DNA of 64,000 nt. Source: Pseudomonas bubulae. Lineage in GTDB: Bacteria > Pseudomonadota > Gammaproteobacteria > Pseudomonadales > Pseudomonadaceae. Of the stretch, positions 16,625 to 26,043 are shown piece by piece. A program made the position numbers and the translations under genes. Position 1 is the stretch's first letter, and each line of letters begins with the position of its first letter. The stretch covers positions 2,083,001 to 2,147,000 of the forward strand of contig NZ_CP146077.1 in assembly GCF_037023725.1 (NCBI RefSeq). The letters run 5' to 3'. The notes under the pieces are model-generated. The model was given only the letters and a program-made list of their open reading frames with translations, had not been told where the DNA came from and did not search any database.

Positions 16625-17557
16625 ATGAGTTCCGCTCTGTCCATACGGCAGCTAACCAAAACCTACGGCAACGGTTTCCAGGCCCTGAGTGGTATCGATC
16701 TGGATGTCGCCGAAGGTGACTTTTTTGCCTTGCTGGGCCCTAACGGTGCCGGCAAATCCACCACCATCGGCATTCTCTCGACCCTGGTCAACAAGACCGG
16801 CGGCACGGTGAATATCTTTGGCCATGATCTTGATCGCAATCCCGCAGCCCTCAAGCGTTCGATTGGTGTGGTTCCGCAGGAATTCAACTTCAACCAGTTT
16901 GAAAAGACCTTCGATATCGTCGTGACCCAGGCGGGGTACTACGGTATTCCGGCGAAAATCGCCAAGGAACGAGCCGAAAAATACCTGACGCAGTTAGGGC
17001 TCTGGGACAAGCGCGACACGCCATCGCGTTCGTTGTCCGGTGGCATGAAGCGCCGCCTGATGATTGCCCGGGCTTTGGTGCATGAGCCGCGTCTGTTGAT
17101 CCTCGATGAGCCTACAGCCGGTGTCGACATTGAACTGCGTCGCTCGATGTGGTCCTTCCTCACCGGGCTGAACGAGCAGGGCACCACCATCATCCTCACC
17201 ACCCACTATCTGGAAGAGGCTGAGCAGCTGTGCCGCAATATCGGGATCATCGATCACGGCACCATTGTCGAAAACACCAGCATGCGCCAACTGCTTGGAC
17301 AGTTGCATGTCGAGACCTTTTTGCTCGACTTGAAGCAACCGCTGCAGGCTGCCCCTCAGTTGATCGGCTACCCGAGCCAGTTGCTCGATGCCGCGACCCT
17401 GGAGGTCCAGGTCGACAAGGTTGTGGGCATTACCGGTCTGTTCACTCAATTGGCCGCGCAAAATATTGAAGTGGTGAGCTTGCGCAACAAAACCAATCGC
17501 CTTGAGGAGTTGTTTGTGTCGTTGGTCGAGAAAAACCTGGCAAAGGTGGCGGTATGA
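16625..17557 (+). CDS. ABC transporter ATPase, ABC-2/DrrA-YadG type
   Basis: A 310-residue ATPase of an ABC-2 exporter. Walker A GPNGAGKST lies near residue 40, signature SGGMKRRL near 140, Walker B LLILDEPTAGVD near 160, and the switch TTHYLEEAEQL follows. It pairs with the permease whose ATG overlaps its stop codon (ATGA). The 133 bases upstream hold no feature that I can name. Confidence 0.92.
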   Translation: MSSALSIRQLTKTYGNGFQALSGIDLDVAEGDFFALLGPNGAGKSTTIGILSTLVNKTGGTVNIFGHDLDRNPAALKRSIGVVPQEFNFNQFEKTFDIVVTQAGYYGIPAKIAKERAEKYLTQLGLWDKRDTPSRSLSGGMKRRLMIARALVHEPRLLILDEPTAGVDIELRRSMWSFLTGLNEQGTTIILTTHYLEEAEQLCRNIGIIDHGTIVENTSMRQLLGQLHVETFLLDLKQPLQAAPQLIGYPSQLLDAATLEVQVDKVVGITGLFTQLAAQNIEVVSLRNKTNRLEELFVSLVEKNLAKVAV

Positions 17558-18333
17558 GCTCGGAGCTGCGTCCCAACCTGATTGCGTTGAACACCATTAT
17601 TTACCGTGAGGTCCGCCGCTTTATGCGGATCTGGCCGCAAACCCTGCTGCCACCTGCGATCACGATGGTTTTGTACTTTGTGATCTTCGGTAACCTGATT
17701 GGTCGGCAAATCGGCGATATGGGTGGCTTCACCTATATGGAGTACATTGTGCCGGGTCTGATCATGATGTCGGTGATCACCAACTCCTACGGTAACGTGG
17801 TGTCGAGCTTCTTTGGCGCCAAGTTCCAGCGGTCGATTGAAGAGCTGATGGTCTCGCCGGTGTCGCCCCACACGATCCTGATCGGTTTTACCGTGGGCGG
17901 GATCTTGCGCGGCCTGATCGTGGGCCTGATCGTGACCCTGCTGTCGCTGTTCTTTACCCATCTGCAGGTGCATCACCTGGGCCTGACCATTGTGGTGGTG
18001 GTGCTGACCGCTACGATTTTCTCGTTGCTGGGGTTTATCAACGCCGTTTTTGCACGCAATTTCGACGATATTTCGATTATTCCGACCTTCGTACTGACGC
18101 CGCTGACGTATCTGGGCGGGGTTTTCTACTCCATCACCCTGCTGCCGCCGTTCTGGCAGAGCGTGTCGCTGGCCAACCCGGTGCTGCATATGGTCAACGC
18201 CTTTCGCTACGGCATCCTGGGCGTTTCGGACATCAAGATCAGTGTCGCGCTGACCTTTATGGTGGTGGCGACCATCGTGCTCTACTTCGGCTGCGCCAGG
18301 CTGCTGGTCAGCGGGCGCGGGATGCGTCAGTAG
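17554..18333 (+). CDS. ABC-2 type transporter permease, YadH type
   Basis: A 259-residue membrane permease with about six hydrophobic segments and the ABC-2 pattern (YMEYIVPGLIMMSVITNSYGNV; TYLGGVFYSITLLPPFWQ). It forms an exporter with the preceding ATPase. The substrate is unknown; the family includes drug and polysaccharide exporters. Confidence 0.92.
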   Translation: MSSELRPNLIALNTIIYREVRRFMRIWPQTLLPPAITMVLYFVIFGNLIGRQIGDMGGFTYMEYIVPGLIMMSVITNSYGNVVSSFFGAKFQRSIEELMVSPVSPHTILIGFTVGGILRGLIVGLIVTLLSLFFTHLQVHHLGLTIVVVVLTATIFSLLGFINAVFARNFDDISIIPTFVLTPLTYLGGVFYSITLLPPFWQSVSLANPVLHMVNAFRYGILGVSDIKISVALTFMVVATIVLYFGCARLLVSGRGMRQ

Positions 18334-18351
18334 TTGTTGTGACATGCGGAT

Positions 18352-18380
18352 AAAAAAGGCCCCTGTTCGGGGCCTTTTTT
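18352..18380. terminator. Bidirectional intrinsic terminator
   Basis: GGCCCC (18358-18363), loop TGTTC, GGGGCC (18369-18374), with six A before and six T after. It serves the ABC-2 operon and the convergent DUF2062 gene. The stop codon of the latter lies in the T-run itself. Confidence 0.93.
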
Positions 18381-18894
18381 ATGGGTGTCTGTTTTTGCGG
18401 GCTTTCCATTTATGGCTGACCCACCAGCGCCAATAGAGCATGGTCAGGCAATAGGCCAATGCGCCGAGCACCACGCCGCAGACCACCGAGCCCAGCAAGA
18501 ATGGCTGCCACACAGTAGAGAGCTGGCCGCTGATCCATTCCCAGGTCAGTTCGTCGGGCAGGGTGCGCGCCGGCACGTTCATCAGCCAGGCGCCCAGCTG
18601 GTAGGTGCAATAAAACACCGGGGGCATGGTGATGGGGTTGGTCAGCCATACCAGGCCCACGGAGATCGGCATATTGCTGCGAACCCTTATTGCCAGAAAG
18701 GCCGCCAGAAGCATCTGGAACGGCATGGGTATAAAGGCCGCGAAAATGCCCACCGCCATTGCCCGGGCCACGGAGTGACGGTTGAGGTGCCAGAGGTTGG
18801 GATCATGGAGCAAGGTGCCCAAAAATCGTAAGGACTTGTGTTCCCTGATCAGGGCCGGATCTGGCATGAAACGTTTGATCAAACGCCGTGGCAT
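18379..18894 (-). CDS. DUF2062 domain-containing inner-membrane protein
   Basis: A 171-residue DUF2062 protein: a short basic N terminus, then hydrophobic helices around residues 45-70, 80-105 and 130-160 (FAAFIPMPFQMLLAAFLAIRVRSNMP; WLTNPITMPPVFYCTYQLGAWL). No biochemical role is established. It is divergent from comEC, as in P. aeruginosa PA2985/PA2984. Confidence 0.88.
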   Translation of the reverse strand: MPRRLIKRFMPDPALIREHKSLRFLGTLLHDPNLWHLNRHSVARAMAVGIFAAFIPMPFQMLLAAFLAIRVRSNMPISVGLVWLTNPITMPPVFYCTYQLGAWLMNVPARTLPDELTWEWISGQLSTVWQPFLLGSVVCGVVLGALAYCLTMLYWRWWVSHKWKARKNRHP

Positions 18895-19027
18895 GGGCCT
18901 CTCCCTAGGTCAAGGGGGCAGTATGCCCAAATTCGACAGGATGCCTATTTAGACTTTGTGACAATTTCTTAAGCGCGGCCCCGGGATTCCAGCTAATCCG
19001 AGTCAAAGGGATAAGTTGAGTATAGGC

Positions 19028-21244
19028 ATGTACACAGGGATGTTTGCGCTGGCAGCGGGCCTGATCACGCTGCGGTTTTTACCTGGTTTACCGTCTGCCG
19101 GGTGGTTGCTGCTGATGGTGACGGCGGGGGGGTTGCTATTGGCCTGCAGGGGCTGGCCGGTGGGGCTTTATGTGCTTGCGCTGTGCTGGGCCTGCTTTCA
19201 GGGGCAAAGGGCACTGGATAACCGTCTGGCTGACTCATTCGACGGGCGTACGCTCTGGGTCGAGGGGCGTGTGATCGGCTTGCCGCAGCAGTCTGGAACA
19301 TCCGTCCGCTTTGAATTGCAGGGGGCAAAGTCGCGCCACGGTGCTTTGCCCGCGACTATCAGGCTGAGCTGGTATGGCGGCCCTGCGGTAAACAGCGGCG
19401 AGCGCTGGCGGCTGGCGGTCAAACTCAAGAAACCCAAAGGCTTGCTCAATCCTCAGGGGTTTGATTTTGAGGCCTGGTTACTGGCGCAGCGCATCGGTGC
19501 GACCGGTACGGTCAAGCAGGGGCATTTACAGGAGGCTGCCAGTCACGCCTGGCGTGACGGCTTGCGTCAGCGTCTGCTGCGCATTGATGCCCAGGGCCGG
19601 GCTTCGTGGTTGGCGGCGCTGGTACTGGGTGATGGATCGGGTCTGAGTCGCGATGACTGGACGTTGTTGCAAGCGACCGGCACGGTGCATCTGCTGGTGA
19701 TCTCGGGCCAGCATATTGGCCTGTTTGCCGGTTTGATCTATGGATTTATCGCCTTGCTGGCGCGTTATGGGCTGTGGCCACGTCGTTTGCCGTGGCTACC
19801 CTGGGCTTGTGCCCTGGCGTTTATTGGCGCCACGGGTTACGGCGTGCTGGCGGGCTTTGAAGTGCCGGTGCAGCGCGCGTGCATGATGCTCGGACTGGTG
19901 CTGGCATGGCGTTTGTGGTTTCGGCAACTGGGCGTGTGGCTGCCTTTTTTGCTGGCGCTCAATGCCGTGCTGATCGTCGAGCCGCTGGCGAGTTTACGGG
20001 CTGGGTTCTGGTTGTCATTCAGCGCCGTGGCGGTGCTTCTCTTTACCTTCAGTGGCCGCTTGGGGGCGTGGGGGTGGCGGGCCATGTGGTTGCGCCCTCA
20101 CGGCCTGATCGCCCTGGGCTTGTTCCCGATGCTGTGGATACTCGATCTGCCCATCAGCCTGACCGGGCCGCTGGCCAATCTGATAGCCGTCCCCTGGATC
20201 AGCCTGGCAGTGCTGCCAACAGCTTTGCTGGGGACCTTGCTGTTGTCTGTGCCCTGGCTGGGGGAAAACCTGCTGTGGCTGTCAGGTGGCCTGATCGATG
20301 GGTTGGTCCAGGGTTTGAGCCTGCTGGCCGATGTGTTTACGCCGTGGTTGCCCGTATCCGTGCCGATTTACATTTGGCTGTTGAGTGCGGCCGGAGTGCT
20401 GATCCTGTTGTTGCCTGCGGGGATGGTCTTGCGGCCGCTGGGTTGGCCGCTGGTGCTGCTGGCGCTGTTTGCGCCCCGTGAACAGATCCCCCGTGGTCAG
20501 GTCGAGGTGCTGCAGCTGGATGTTGGTCAGGGTCTGGCGATTGCCTTGCGTACCCGCAATCACACTCTGTTGTACGACGCAGGCCCCAAGTCAGGGAATC
20601 TGGATCAGGGCGAGCGGGTGGTGGTGCCGGTTTTGCGTTCATTGGGGGTGGCCGAGCTGGATTTGATGCTGCTCAGTCACGCCGATTCGGATCATGCCGG
20701 TGGGGCGCTGGCGGTGCAGCGGGGCGTCAGCGTGAAACGGGTGATTAGCGGCGATGTGCCGGGGCTGGCGGAGCCGTTGCGGGCGCAACCCTGTGTCAGT
20801 GGGGAAACTTGGGAATGGGATGGTGTGAGTTTTTCACTCTGGCAGTGGGCGGGGGCCAGCGACAGTAATCAAAAGTCCTGCGTGTTGCAGGTGCAGGCCG
20901 GTGATGAGCGGTTGCTGCTGACCGGGGATATCGATGCCAGGGCCGAGCGTGCCTTGCTGCAAAGCCCGCTGGGCGTGCCTACCCGCTGGTTGCAGGCTCC
21001 TCATCACGGCAGCAAGACCTCGTCGTCGATGGTGTTTCTCAAGGCCCTGGCGCCTGAAATCGTGCTGATCTCCCGGGGGCATGGCAATAGCTTCGGTCAT
21101 CCCCATCCACAGGTGATGGCCCGGTATCTGGCGCTGGGGGTGCAGGTACTGGACAGCGCCGAGCAGGGTGCGGTGAAGTTTCGCCTGGGGGCGTCGGGCA
21201 AGGCTGAAAGCATGCGCGACCAACGCCGGTTCTGGCGCGATTGA
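19028..21244 (+). CDS. comEC: DNA internalisation-related competence protein ComEC/Rec2
   Basis: A polytopic inner-membrane protein of 738 residues that forms the channel taking single-stranded DNA into the cytoplasm in competent bacteria. It has N-terminal membrane helices with a DUF4131-type region, a central competence domain with many helices (about 200-460), and a C-terminal metallo-beta-lactamase-like domain (LQLDVGQGLAIAL, SHADSDHAGGALAV, LQAPHHGSKTSSS). The ATG matches starts of relatives; a TTG four codons earlier has AAAGGG in front and remains possible. Natural competence is not proven by this gene alone. Confidence 0.93.
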   Translation: MYTGMFALAAGLITLRFLPGLPSAGWLLLMVTAGGLLLACRGWPVGLYVLALCWACFQGQRALDNRLADSFDGRTLWVEGRVIGLPQQSGTSVRFELQGAKSRHGALPATIRLSWYGGPAVNSGERWRLAVKLKKPKGLLNPQGFDFEAWLLAQRIGATGTVKQGHLQEAASHAWRDGLRQRLLRIDAQGRASWLAALVLGDGSGLSRDDWTLLQATGTVHLLVISGQHIGLFAGLIYGFIALLARYGLWPRRLPWLPWACALAFIGATGYGVLAGFEVPVQRACMMLGLVLAWRLWFRQLGVWLPFLLALNAVLIVEPLASLRAGFWLSFSAVAVLLFTFSGRLGAWGWRAMWLRPHGLIALGLFPMLWILDLPISLTGPLANLIAVPWISLAVLPTALLGTLLLSVPWLGENLLWLSGGLIDGLVQGLSLLADVFTPWLPVSVPIYIWLLSAAGVLILLLPAGMVLRPLGWPLVLLALFAPREQIPRGQVEVLQLDVGQGLAIALRTRNHTLLYDAGPKSGNLDQGERVVVPVLRSLGVAELDLMLLSHADSDHAGGALAVQRGVSVKRVISGDVPGLAEPLRAQPCVSGETWEWDGVSFSLWQWAGASDSNQKSCVLQVQAGDERLLLTGDIDARAERALLQSPLGVPTRWLQAPHHGSKTSSSMVFLKALAPEIVLISRGHGNSFGHPHPQVMARYLALGVQVLDSAEQGAVKFRLGASGKAESMRDQRRFWRD

Positions 21245-21292
21245 CGCTGCCCCTGTGGTAGAGTGGCACACTTTTTCGAGGGGATTGTCACT

Positions 21293-21928
21293 GTGTGGGA
21301 ACTGGTCAAATCCGGCGGCTGGATGATGTTGCCGATCATTCTGAGCTCTGTTGCCGCGCTGGGCATTATTGTCGAGCGTCTGTGGACCCTGCGTGCCAGT
21401 CGCGTGACCCCGGAGCATCTGCTCGGTCAGGTCTGGGTCTGGATCAAAGACAAGCAAATGGACAAGGAAAAACTCAAGCAATTGCGTGCCGATTCGCCTC
21501 TGGGTGAGATTCTTGCCGCGGGCCTGGCCAACTCCCGTCATGGTCGCGAAATCATGAAAGAGTGCATTGAAGAGGCCGCCGCGCGCGTTATTCATGAGCT
21601 TGAGCGCTACCTCAATACCCTGGGCACCATTGCCGCAATGGCGCCCTTGCTGGGGCTGCTGGGTACGGTGCTGGGCATGATCGATATTTTCAGCTCGTTC
21701 ATGGGCTCGGGAATGACCTCCAATGCTGCGGTGCTGGCGGGTGGTATTTCCAAGGCGCTGATCACCACGGCCGCAGGCCTGATGGTGGGTATCCCGGCCG
21801 TATTCTTCCATCGTTTCCTGCAGCGTCGTATTGACGACCTGGTGGTTGGCATGGAGCAGGAGGCAATCAAGCTGGTTGAAGTGGTTCAGGGCGACCGTGA
21901 AGTCGATATGGTCGGGAGTAAAGCGTGA
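21293..21928 (+). CDS. exbB: ExbB/TolQ-family proton channel protein
   Basis: A 211-residue protein of the MotA/TolQ/ExbB family with three membrane segments (MMLPIILSSVAALGIIVERLW; NTLGTIAAMAPLLGLLGTVLGMI; ALITTAAGLMVGIPAVFF). With ExbD it converts proton motive force into movement of a TonB-like partner. The GTG start reproduces the family N terminus and has GAGGGG upstream. Its stop overlaps the exbD start (GTGA). No tonB is adjacent. In this position the pair precedes lpxK, as in many proteobacteria. Confidence 0.9.
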   Translation: MWELVKSGGWMMLPIILSSVAALGIIVERLWTLRASRVTPEHLLGQVWVWIKDKQMDKEKLKQLRADSPLGEILAAGLANSRHGREIMKECIEEAAARVIHELERYLNTLGTIAAMAPLLGLLGTVLGMIDIFSSFMGSGMTSNAAVLAGGISKALITTAAGLMVGIPAVFFHRFLQRRIDDLVVGMEQEAIKLVEVVQGDREVDMVGSKA

Positions 21929-22353
21929 AATTTCGCCGCAAGCCACGGGAAACAGTTGATATCAACCTCGCGTCATTGATTGACGTGGTGTTTATCCTGT
22001 TGCTGTTTTTTGTCGTGACCACCACCTTCACCCGCGAAACCCAGTTGCGCGTCGATCTGCCGGAGGCTGTCAGCGGTTCACCCAGCGATGAGCAGAATGG
22101 CAAGCAACTGGATATCGCCATCAGCGCAGACGGGGTTTTCTCGGTGAATAACCAGTTGTTGCCCAAGAATGATCTGGCCAGCCTGATGGAGGCCCTGCAG
22201 AAAGAGTCCGGTGGCGATACCCGTTTGCCGCTGTCGATCAGCGCCGATGGCAAAACGCAACATCAGGCGGTCATCACCGCGATGGACGCGGCCGGCAAGC
22301 TCGGCTTTAGCCATTTGCGCATGACCACGGTTGAGGCGCAGACGACTCCCTGA
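21925..22353 (+). CDS. exbD: ExbD/TolR-family protein
   Basis: A 142-residue protein with one N-terminal membrane helix ([21 protein letters not shown]), whose conserved aspartate belongs to the proton path, and a periplasmic C-terminal domain. It starts with GTG overlapping the exbB stop, and its own stop overlaps the lpxK ATG. Partner of the preceding ExbB. Confidence 0.92.
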   Translation: MKFRRKPRETVDINLASLIDVVFILLLFFVVTTTFTRETQLRVDLPEAVSGSPSDEQNGKQLDIAISADGVFSVNNQLLPKNDLASLMEALQKESGGDTRLPLSISADGKTQHQAVITAMDAAGKLGFSHLRMTTVEAQTTP

Positions 22354-23363
22354 TGGCCATGTCCGATCGTTTACTGCGTGCCTGGTATGCCGGGCATCCG
22401 CTGCTGATCCTGTTGCGACCACTCGAATGCCTCTACCGACGGGTGGTTGAGCGCAAGCGGGCACGTTTTGTCGCCGGTGAGGGCGAGATCTATCGCCCGC
22501 CGGTGCCGTTGATCGTGGTGGGGAACATCACGGTCGGCGGCACCGGCAAAACGCCATTAATCCTGTGGCTGATAGAGCACTGTCAGCGCCAGGGACTGCG
22601 CGTTGGCGTGGTCAGTCGCGGCTATGGCGCGACCCCGCCGCAACTGCCGTGGCGTGTACGCGCCGAGCAAAGTGCCGTGCAGGCGGGGGATGAACCCTTG
22701 CTGGTCGTGCAGCGCACTGGTGTGCCCCTGATGATCGATCCCGACCGCAGTCGGGCGATCAAGGGGCTACTGGCCAGCGAGCCGCTGGACCTGATCCTGT
22801 CGGATGACGGGTTGCAGCACTACCGTATGGCGCGGGATCTGGAGCTGGTGTTGATCGACAATGCCAGAGGCCTGGGTAATGGCCGTTGCCTGCCTGCCGG
22901 GCCGCTGCGCGAACCGGTCGAGCGCCTGCAGAGCGTTGACGCGGTGCTCTATAACGGCGCTGCCAGCGACCCGCAGGGCGGTTTTGCCTTTGCGTTGCAA
23001 CCCACCGCACTGGTGAATCTGGTGAGTGGGGAGCGCAAGGCACTGGACTTTTTTCCTGCGCAGCAGGCTCTGCATGCGGTCGCCGGTATCGGCAACCCGC
23101 AGCGTTTCTTCACCACCCTTGAAACGCTACACTGGCGGCCAATTGCTCATGCGTTTGCTGATCACGCGCCTTATAGCGCCGAAATATTGAATTTCTCGCC
23201 ATCATTACCCGTGGTCATGACCGAAAAGGACGCGGTGAAGTGCCGTGACTTCGCGTCATCCGACTGGTGGTATCTGGCTGTTGATGCAGTGCCTTCCGAG
23301 GCCTTTGTGTTGTGGTTTGACCAACAATTGCTGCGTCTTTTACCTGATCGTCTTTTACCCTAA
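22353..23363 (+). CDS. lpxK: Tetraacyldisaccharide 4'-kinase LpxK
   Basis: A 336-residue inner-membrane kinase that phosphorylates the lipid A disaccharide at the 4' position. The Walker A motif VGGTGKTP is at 61-68, followed by SRGYGA and the [15 protein letters not shown] segment. An N-terminal amphipathic or hydrophobic helix is present. The ATG overlaps the exbD stop; a second ATG two codons later is possible. It is followed by the Trm112-like gene and kdsB, both cell-envelope neighbours. Confidence 0.95.
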   Translation: MAMSDRLLRAWYAGHPLLILLRPLECLYRRVVERKRARFVAGEGEIYRPPVPLIVVGNITVGGTGKTPLILWLIEHCQRQGLRVGVVSRGYGATPPQLPWRVRAEQSAVQAGDEPLLVVQRTGVPLMIDPDRSRAIKGLLASEPLDLILSDDGLQHYRMARDLELVLIDNARGLGNGRCLPAGPLREPVERLQSVDAVLYNGAASDPQGGFAFALQPTALVNLVSGERKALDFFPAQQALHAVAGIGNPQRFFTTLETLHWRPIAHAFADHAPYSAEILNFSPSLPVVMTEKDAVKCRDFASSDWWYLAVDAVPSEAFVLWFDQQLLRLLPDRLLP

Positions 23364-23384
23364 CTCATCTCAAGGGGAACATTT

Positions 23385-23570
23385 ATGGACACCAAGCTGC
23401 TCGATATCCTCGCCTGCCCTGTTTGCAAAGGCCCGCTCAAGCTCAGTGCCGACAAGACCGAGCTGATCAGCAAGGGCGCAGGCCTGGCTTACCCGATCCG
23501 TGATGGCATTCCGGTAATGCTCGAAACCGAAGCCCGCACCCTCACTGCCGAAGAGCGTCTGGATAAATGA
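23385..23570 (+). CDS. Trm112-family protein, YcaR type
   Basis: A 61-residue small protein, [18 protein letters not shown] with C11 and C14 as half of a possible zinc site and the GIPVML motif at 41-46. Bacterial Trm112-like proteins are found between lpxK and kdsB and may assist methyltransferases. It overlaps the start of kdsB by four bases (ATGA). Confidence 0.92.
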   Translation: MDTKLLDILACPVCKGPLKLSADKTELISKGAGLAYPIRDGIPVMLETEARTLTAEERLDK

Positions 23571-24331
23571 TCCCGGTTTTTACCGTCGTTATCCCGTCGC
23601 GCTATGCCTCGACCCGTTTACCGGGCAAGCCGCTGCAAATGATCGCCGGCAAGCCGATGGTCCAGCATGTCTGGGAGCAGGCCTGTAAAAGCAGCGCGCA
23701 ACGTGTGGTCGTTGCCACTGACGATATGCGTATTGTCGAGGCCTGCAAGGCGTTCGGCGCCGAGGTGCTGCTGACCCGTGCCGACCATGAATCCGGCACT
23801 GATCGCCTGGCCGAAGTGGCTACGCAACTGGGTCTGGCCAGCGATGCCATTGTGGTTAACGTGCAGGGCGATGAGCCGATGATCCCGCCACAGGTGATCG
23901 ATCAGGTTGCGCTCAACCTGGCGGCCCATGGCGAGGCGAGCATGGCGACCCTGGCCGAGCCTATTGATGATGTCGAGACGCTGTTCAATCCCAATGTGGT
24001 CAAGGTGGTCAGTGATATCAACGGGCTGGCGCTGACCTTCAGCCGGGCCACGTTGCCCTGGGCGCGGGATGACTTTGCACTGCACCCGGACGCACTGCCA
24101 GCAGGCGTGCCTTACCGTCGACATATCGGCATCTACGCCTATCGAGCGGGCTTCCTGCATGACTTCGTCAGCTGGGGGCCTTGCTGGCTCGAAAACACCG
24201 AGCGCCTCGAGCAACTGCGGGCGCTGTGGCATGGTGTGCGTATTCACGTGGCCGATGTGCTTGAAGCTCCGCCTGCCGGGGTAGATACCGTGGAAGATCT
24301 TGAGCGCGTTCGGCGTTTGCTGGAGTCATGA
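23567..24331 (+). CDS. kdsB: 3-deoxy-manno-octulosonate cytidylyltransferase KdsB
   Basis: A 254-residue enzyme that activates KDO as CMP-KDO for lipopolysaccharide core synthesis. The nucleotide-binding N terminus [15 protein letters not shown] (9-23) and [12 protein letters not shown] are diagnostic. Its stop overlaps the murB ATG directly. In P. aeruginosa a low-molecular-weight tyrosine phosphatase gene lies at this junction; here there is no room for it. Confidence 0.96.
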   Translation: MIPVFTVVIPSRYASTRLPGKPLQMIAGKPMVQHVWEQACKSSAQRVVVATDDMRIVEACKAFGAEVLLTRADHESGTDRLAEVATQLGLASDAIVVNVQGDEPMIPPQVIDQVALNLAAHGEASMATLAEPIDDVETLFNPNVVKVVSDINGLALTFSRATLPWARDDFALHPDALPAGVPYRRHIGIYAYRAGFLHDFVSWGPCWLENTERLEQLRALWHGVRIHVADVLEAPPAGVDTVEDLERVRRLLES

Positions 24332-25347
24332 GTTTGGACATGCAGGTCAATGCGTCGCTCAAGCCCTTCAATAGCTTTGGTGTTGATGTGAAGGCCAGCC
24401 TGTTTGCCCAGGCGCACAACGATGATGATGTGCGCCAGGCCTTGCTGTGTGCGGCTGAGCACAAGTTGCCGTTGCTGGTGATTGGCGGCGGCAGCAACCT
24501 GCTGTTGACCGGCGATGTGCCAGCGCTGGTTTTGCGCATGGCCAGTCGCGGTATCCGCTTGCTGGAAGATGATGGCGAGCGGGTAGTGGTGGAGGCTGAA
24601 GCGGGGGAGGTCTGGCATGCCTTCGTGCTGTGGACCCTTGAGCAGGGCTTGTCGGGCCTGGAAAACCTCAGCCTGATCCCTGGCACCGTGGGTGCCGCGC
24701 CGATGCAGAATATCGGCGCCTATGGGGTCGAGATCAAGGATGTATTCGCAGGCCTTACAGCGCTCGACCGACAAACCGGCGAGTTGCGTGAGTTCAGTCT
24801 GGCCGAATGCAACTTTGCCTATCGTGACAGTCTGTTCAAGCAGCAGGCCGGGCGCTGGTTGATTTTGCGTGTGCGCTTTGCCCTGAGCAGGGCCATGCAT
24901 CTGCATCTGGAGTACGGCCCTGTGCGTCAGCGCCTGGCCGAGCAGGGCATTGAGCAGCCGACGGCCTGTGATGTAAGTCGGGCTATCTGCAGTATCCGCA
25001 GCGAAAAACTGCCTGACCCTGCGGTGTTGGGCAATGCCGGCAGCTTCTTCAAGAATCCGCTGGTATCGGCAAGCCTGGCGGCGGAATTGAAATTGGCCCA
25101 CCCCGGCCTGATTGGTTACCCACAAGCCGATGGCCAGGTAAAGCTGGCGGCGGGCTGGCTGATCGAAACTGCAGGCTGGAAGGGCTTTCGTGAGGCGGAT
25201 GCCGGAGTGCATCGCCTGCAGTCGTTGGTGCTGGTCAACTATGGGTCGGCTACCGGTTTGCAGTTGCTGGCCCTTGCGCAGCGTATTCAGGCAGATATCG
25301 AGCAGCGCTTTGCGGTGCAGCTGGAGATGGAGCCCAACCTGTATTAG
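24328..25347 (+). CDS. murB: UDP-N-acetylmuramate dehydrogenase MurB
   Basis: A 339-residue FAD enzyme that reduces UDP-GlcNAc-enolpyruvate to UDP-MurNAc. It has the FAD motif IGGGSNLLL, the [16 protein letters not shown] segment, and [10 protein letters not shown] carrying the catalytic serine. Type I MurB length and C terminus. The ATG overlaps the kdsB stop. Confidence 0.96.
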   Translation: MSLDMQVNASLKPFNSFGVDVKASLFAQAHNDDDVRQALLCAAEHKLPLLVIGGGSNLLLTGDVPALVLRMASRGIRLLEDDGERVVVEAEAGEVWHAFVLWTLEQGLSGLENLSLIPGTVGAAPMQNIGAYGVEIKDVFAGLTALDRQTGELREFSLAECNFAYRDSLFKQQAGRWLILRVRFALSRAMHLHLEYGPVRQRLAEQGIEQPTACDVSRAICSIRSEKLPDPAVLGNAGSFFKNPLVSASLAAELKLAHPGLIGYPQADGQVKLAAGWLIETAGWKGFREADAGVHRLQSLVLVNYGSATGLQLLALAQRIQADIEQRFAVQLEMEPNLY

Positions 25348-25362
25348 CGGTCTGGACTATCA

Positions 25363-25974
25363 ATGAAGCACATACCGGCAGGGGTGCTGGCGTTGGCACT
25401 GGTGACGTTGACCGGTTGTGTCACTGCTCCGCCCAAAGATCAAAACAACCTGTGCAGTATCTATAGGCAATATCCGGCCTGGTACAAGGACTCGGTAGCG
25501 ATGCAGGAGCGCTGGGGCACGCCTGTGCATGTTTCGATGGCAATCATGAAGCAGGAAAGCAGCTTCGTTGCCGATGCGCTTCCGCCTCGTGCTTACCTTT
25601 TGTGGGTCATCCCGTGGGGTCGGGTCAGCCCGTCCTACGGCTATGCACAGGCTCAGCCTCCGGCATGGCGTGACTTTGAAAACAGCATGGGCAGTTCCGG
25701 GTCGCGCGACAATTTCGCTGACGCCATCATGTTTATCGGTTGGTACACCGCGGGTACCCAGCGGCAATTGGGGATCTCCAAGTGGGATACCTATAACCAG
25801 TACCTGGCGTATCACGAGGGCAGGGGGGGTTACAGTCGCAATACCTATCGCGCCAAACCCTGGTTGATGCAGGTGGCGCGTAAAGTCGAGCAGCAGTCCA
25901 AAACCTATGGTGCACAGCTTGGCCAATGTCGCGGTGAGCTGGAGAAAGGTCGTCGCTCGTTCTGGCCTTTTTGA
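25363..25974 (+). CDS. Lipoprotein with lysozyme-like (transglycosylase SLT) fold
   Basis: A 203-residue predicted outer-membrane or periplasmic lipoprotein: signal sequence with lipobox LTGC ending at C19. The segment MAIMKQESSFVADA resembles the catalytic-glutamate region of soluble lytic transglycosylases (E in KQESSF), and SPSYGYAQAQP resembles the GAMG-type motif, so peptidoglycan cleavage is likely but unproven. It starts 15 bases after murB, which suggests cotranscription, and is followed by a strong terminator. Confidence 0.82.
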   Translation: MKHIPAGVLALALVTLTGCVTAPPKDQNNLCSIYRQYPAWYKDSVAMQERWGTPVHVSMAIMKQESSFVADALPPRAYLLWVIPWGRVSPSYGYAQAQPPAWRDFENSMGSSGSRDNFADAIMFIGWYTAGTQRQLGISKWDTYNQYLAYHEGRGGYSRNTYRAKPWLMQVARKVEQQSKTYGAQLGQCRGELEKGRRSFWPF

Positions 25975-25990
25975 TTTAATTCGCAGGCAT

Positions 25991-26029
25991 AAAAAAAGCC
26001 CCGCCAGTTCAGAACTGGCGGGGCTTTTT
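25991..26029. terminator. Bidirectional intrinsic terminator
   Basis: GCCCCGCCAGTTC (25998-26010) pairs perfectly with GAACTGGCGGGGC (26012-26024), with seven A before and five T after. It separates the lipoprotein gene from the convergent rne gene. Confidence 0.95.
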
Positions 26030-26043
26030 AATGGCCTTTGGAA

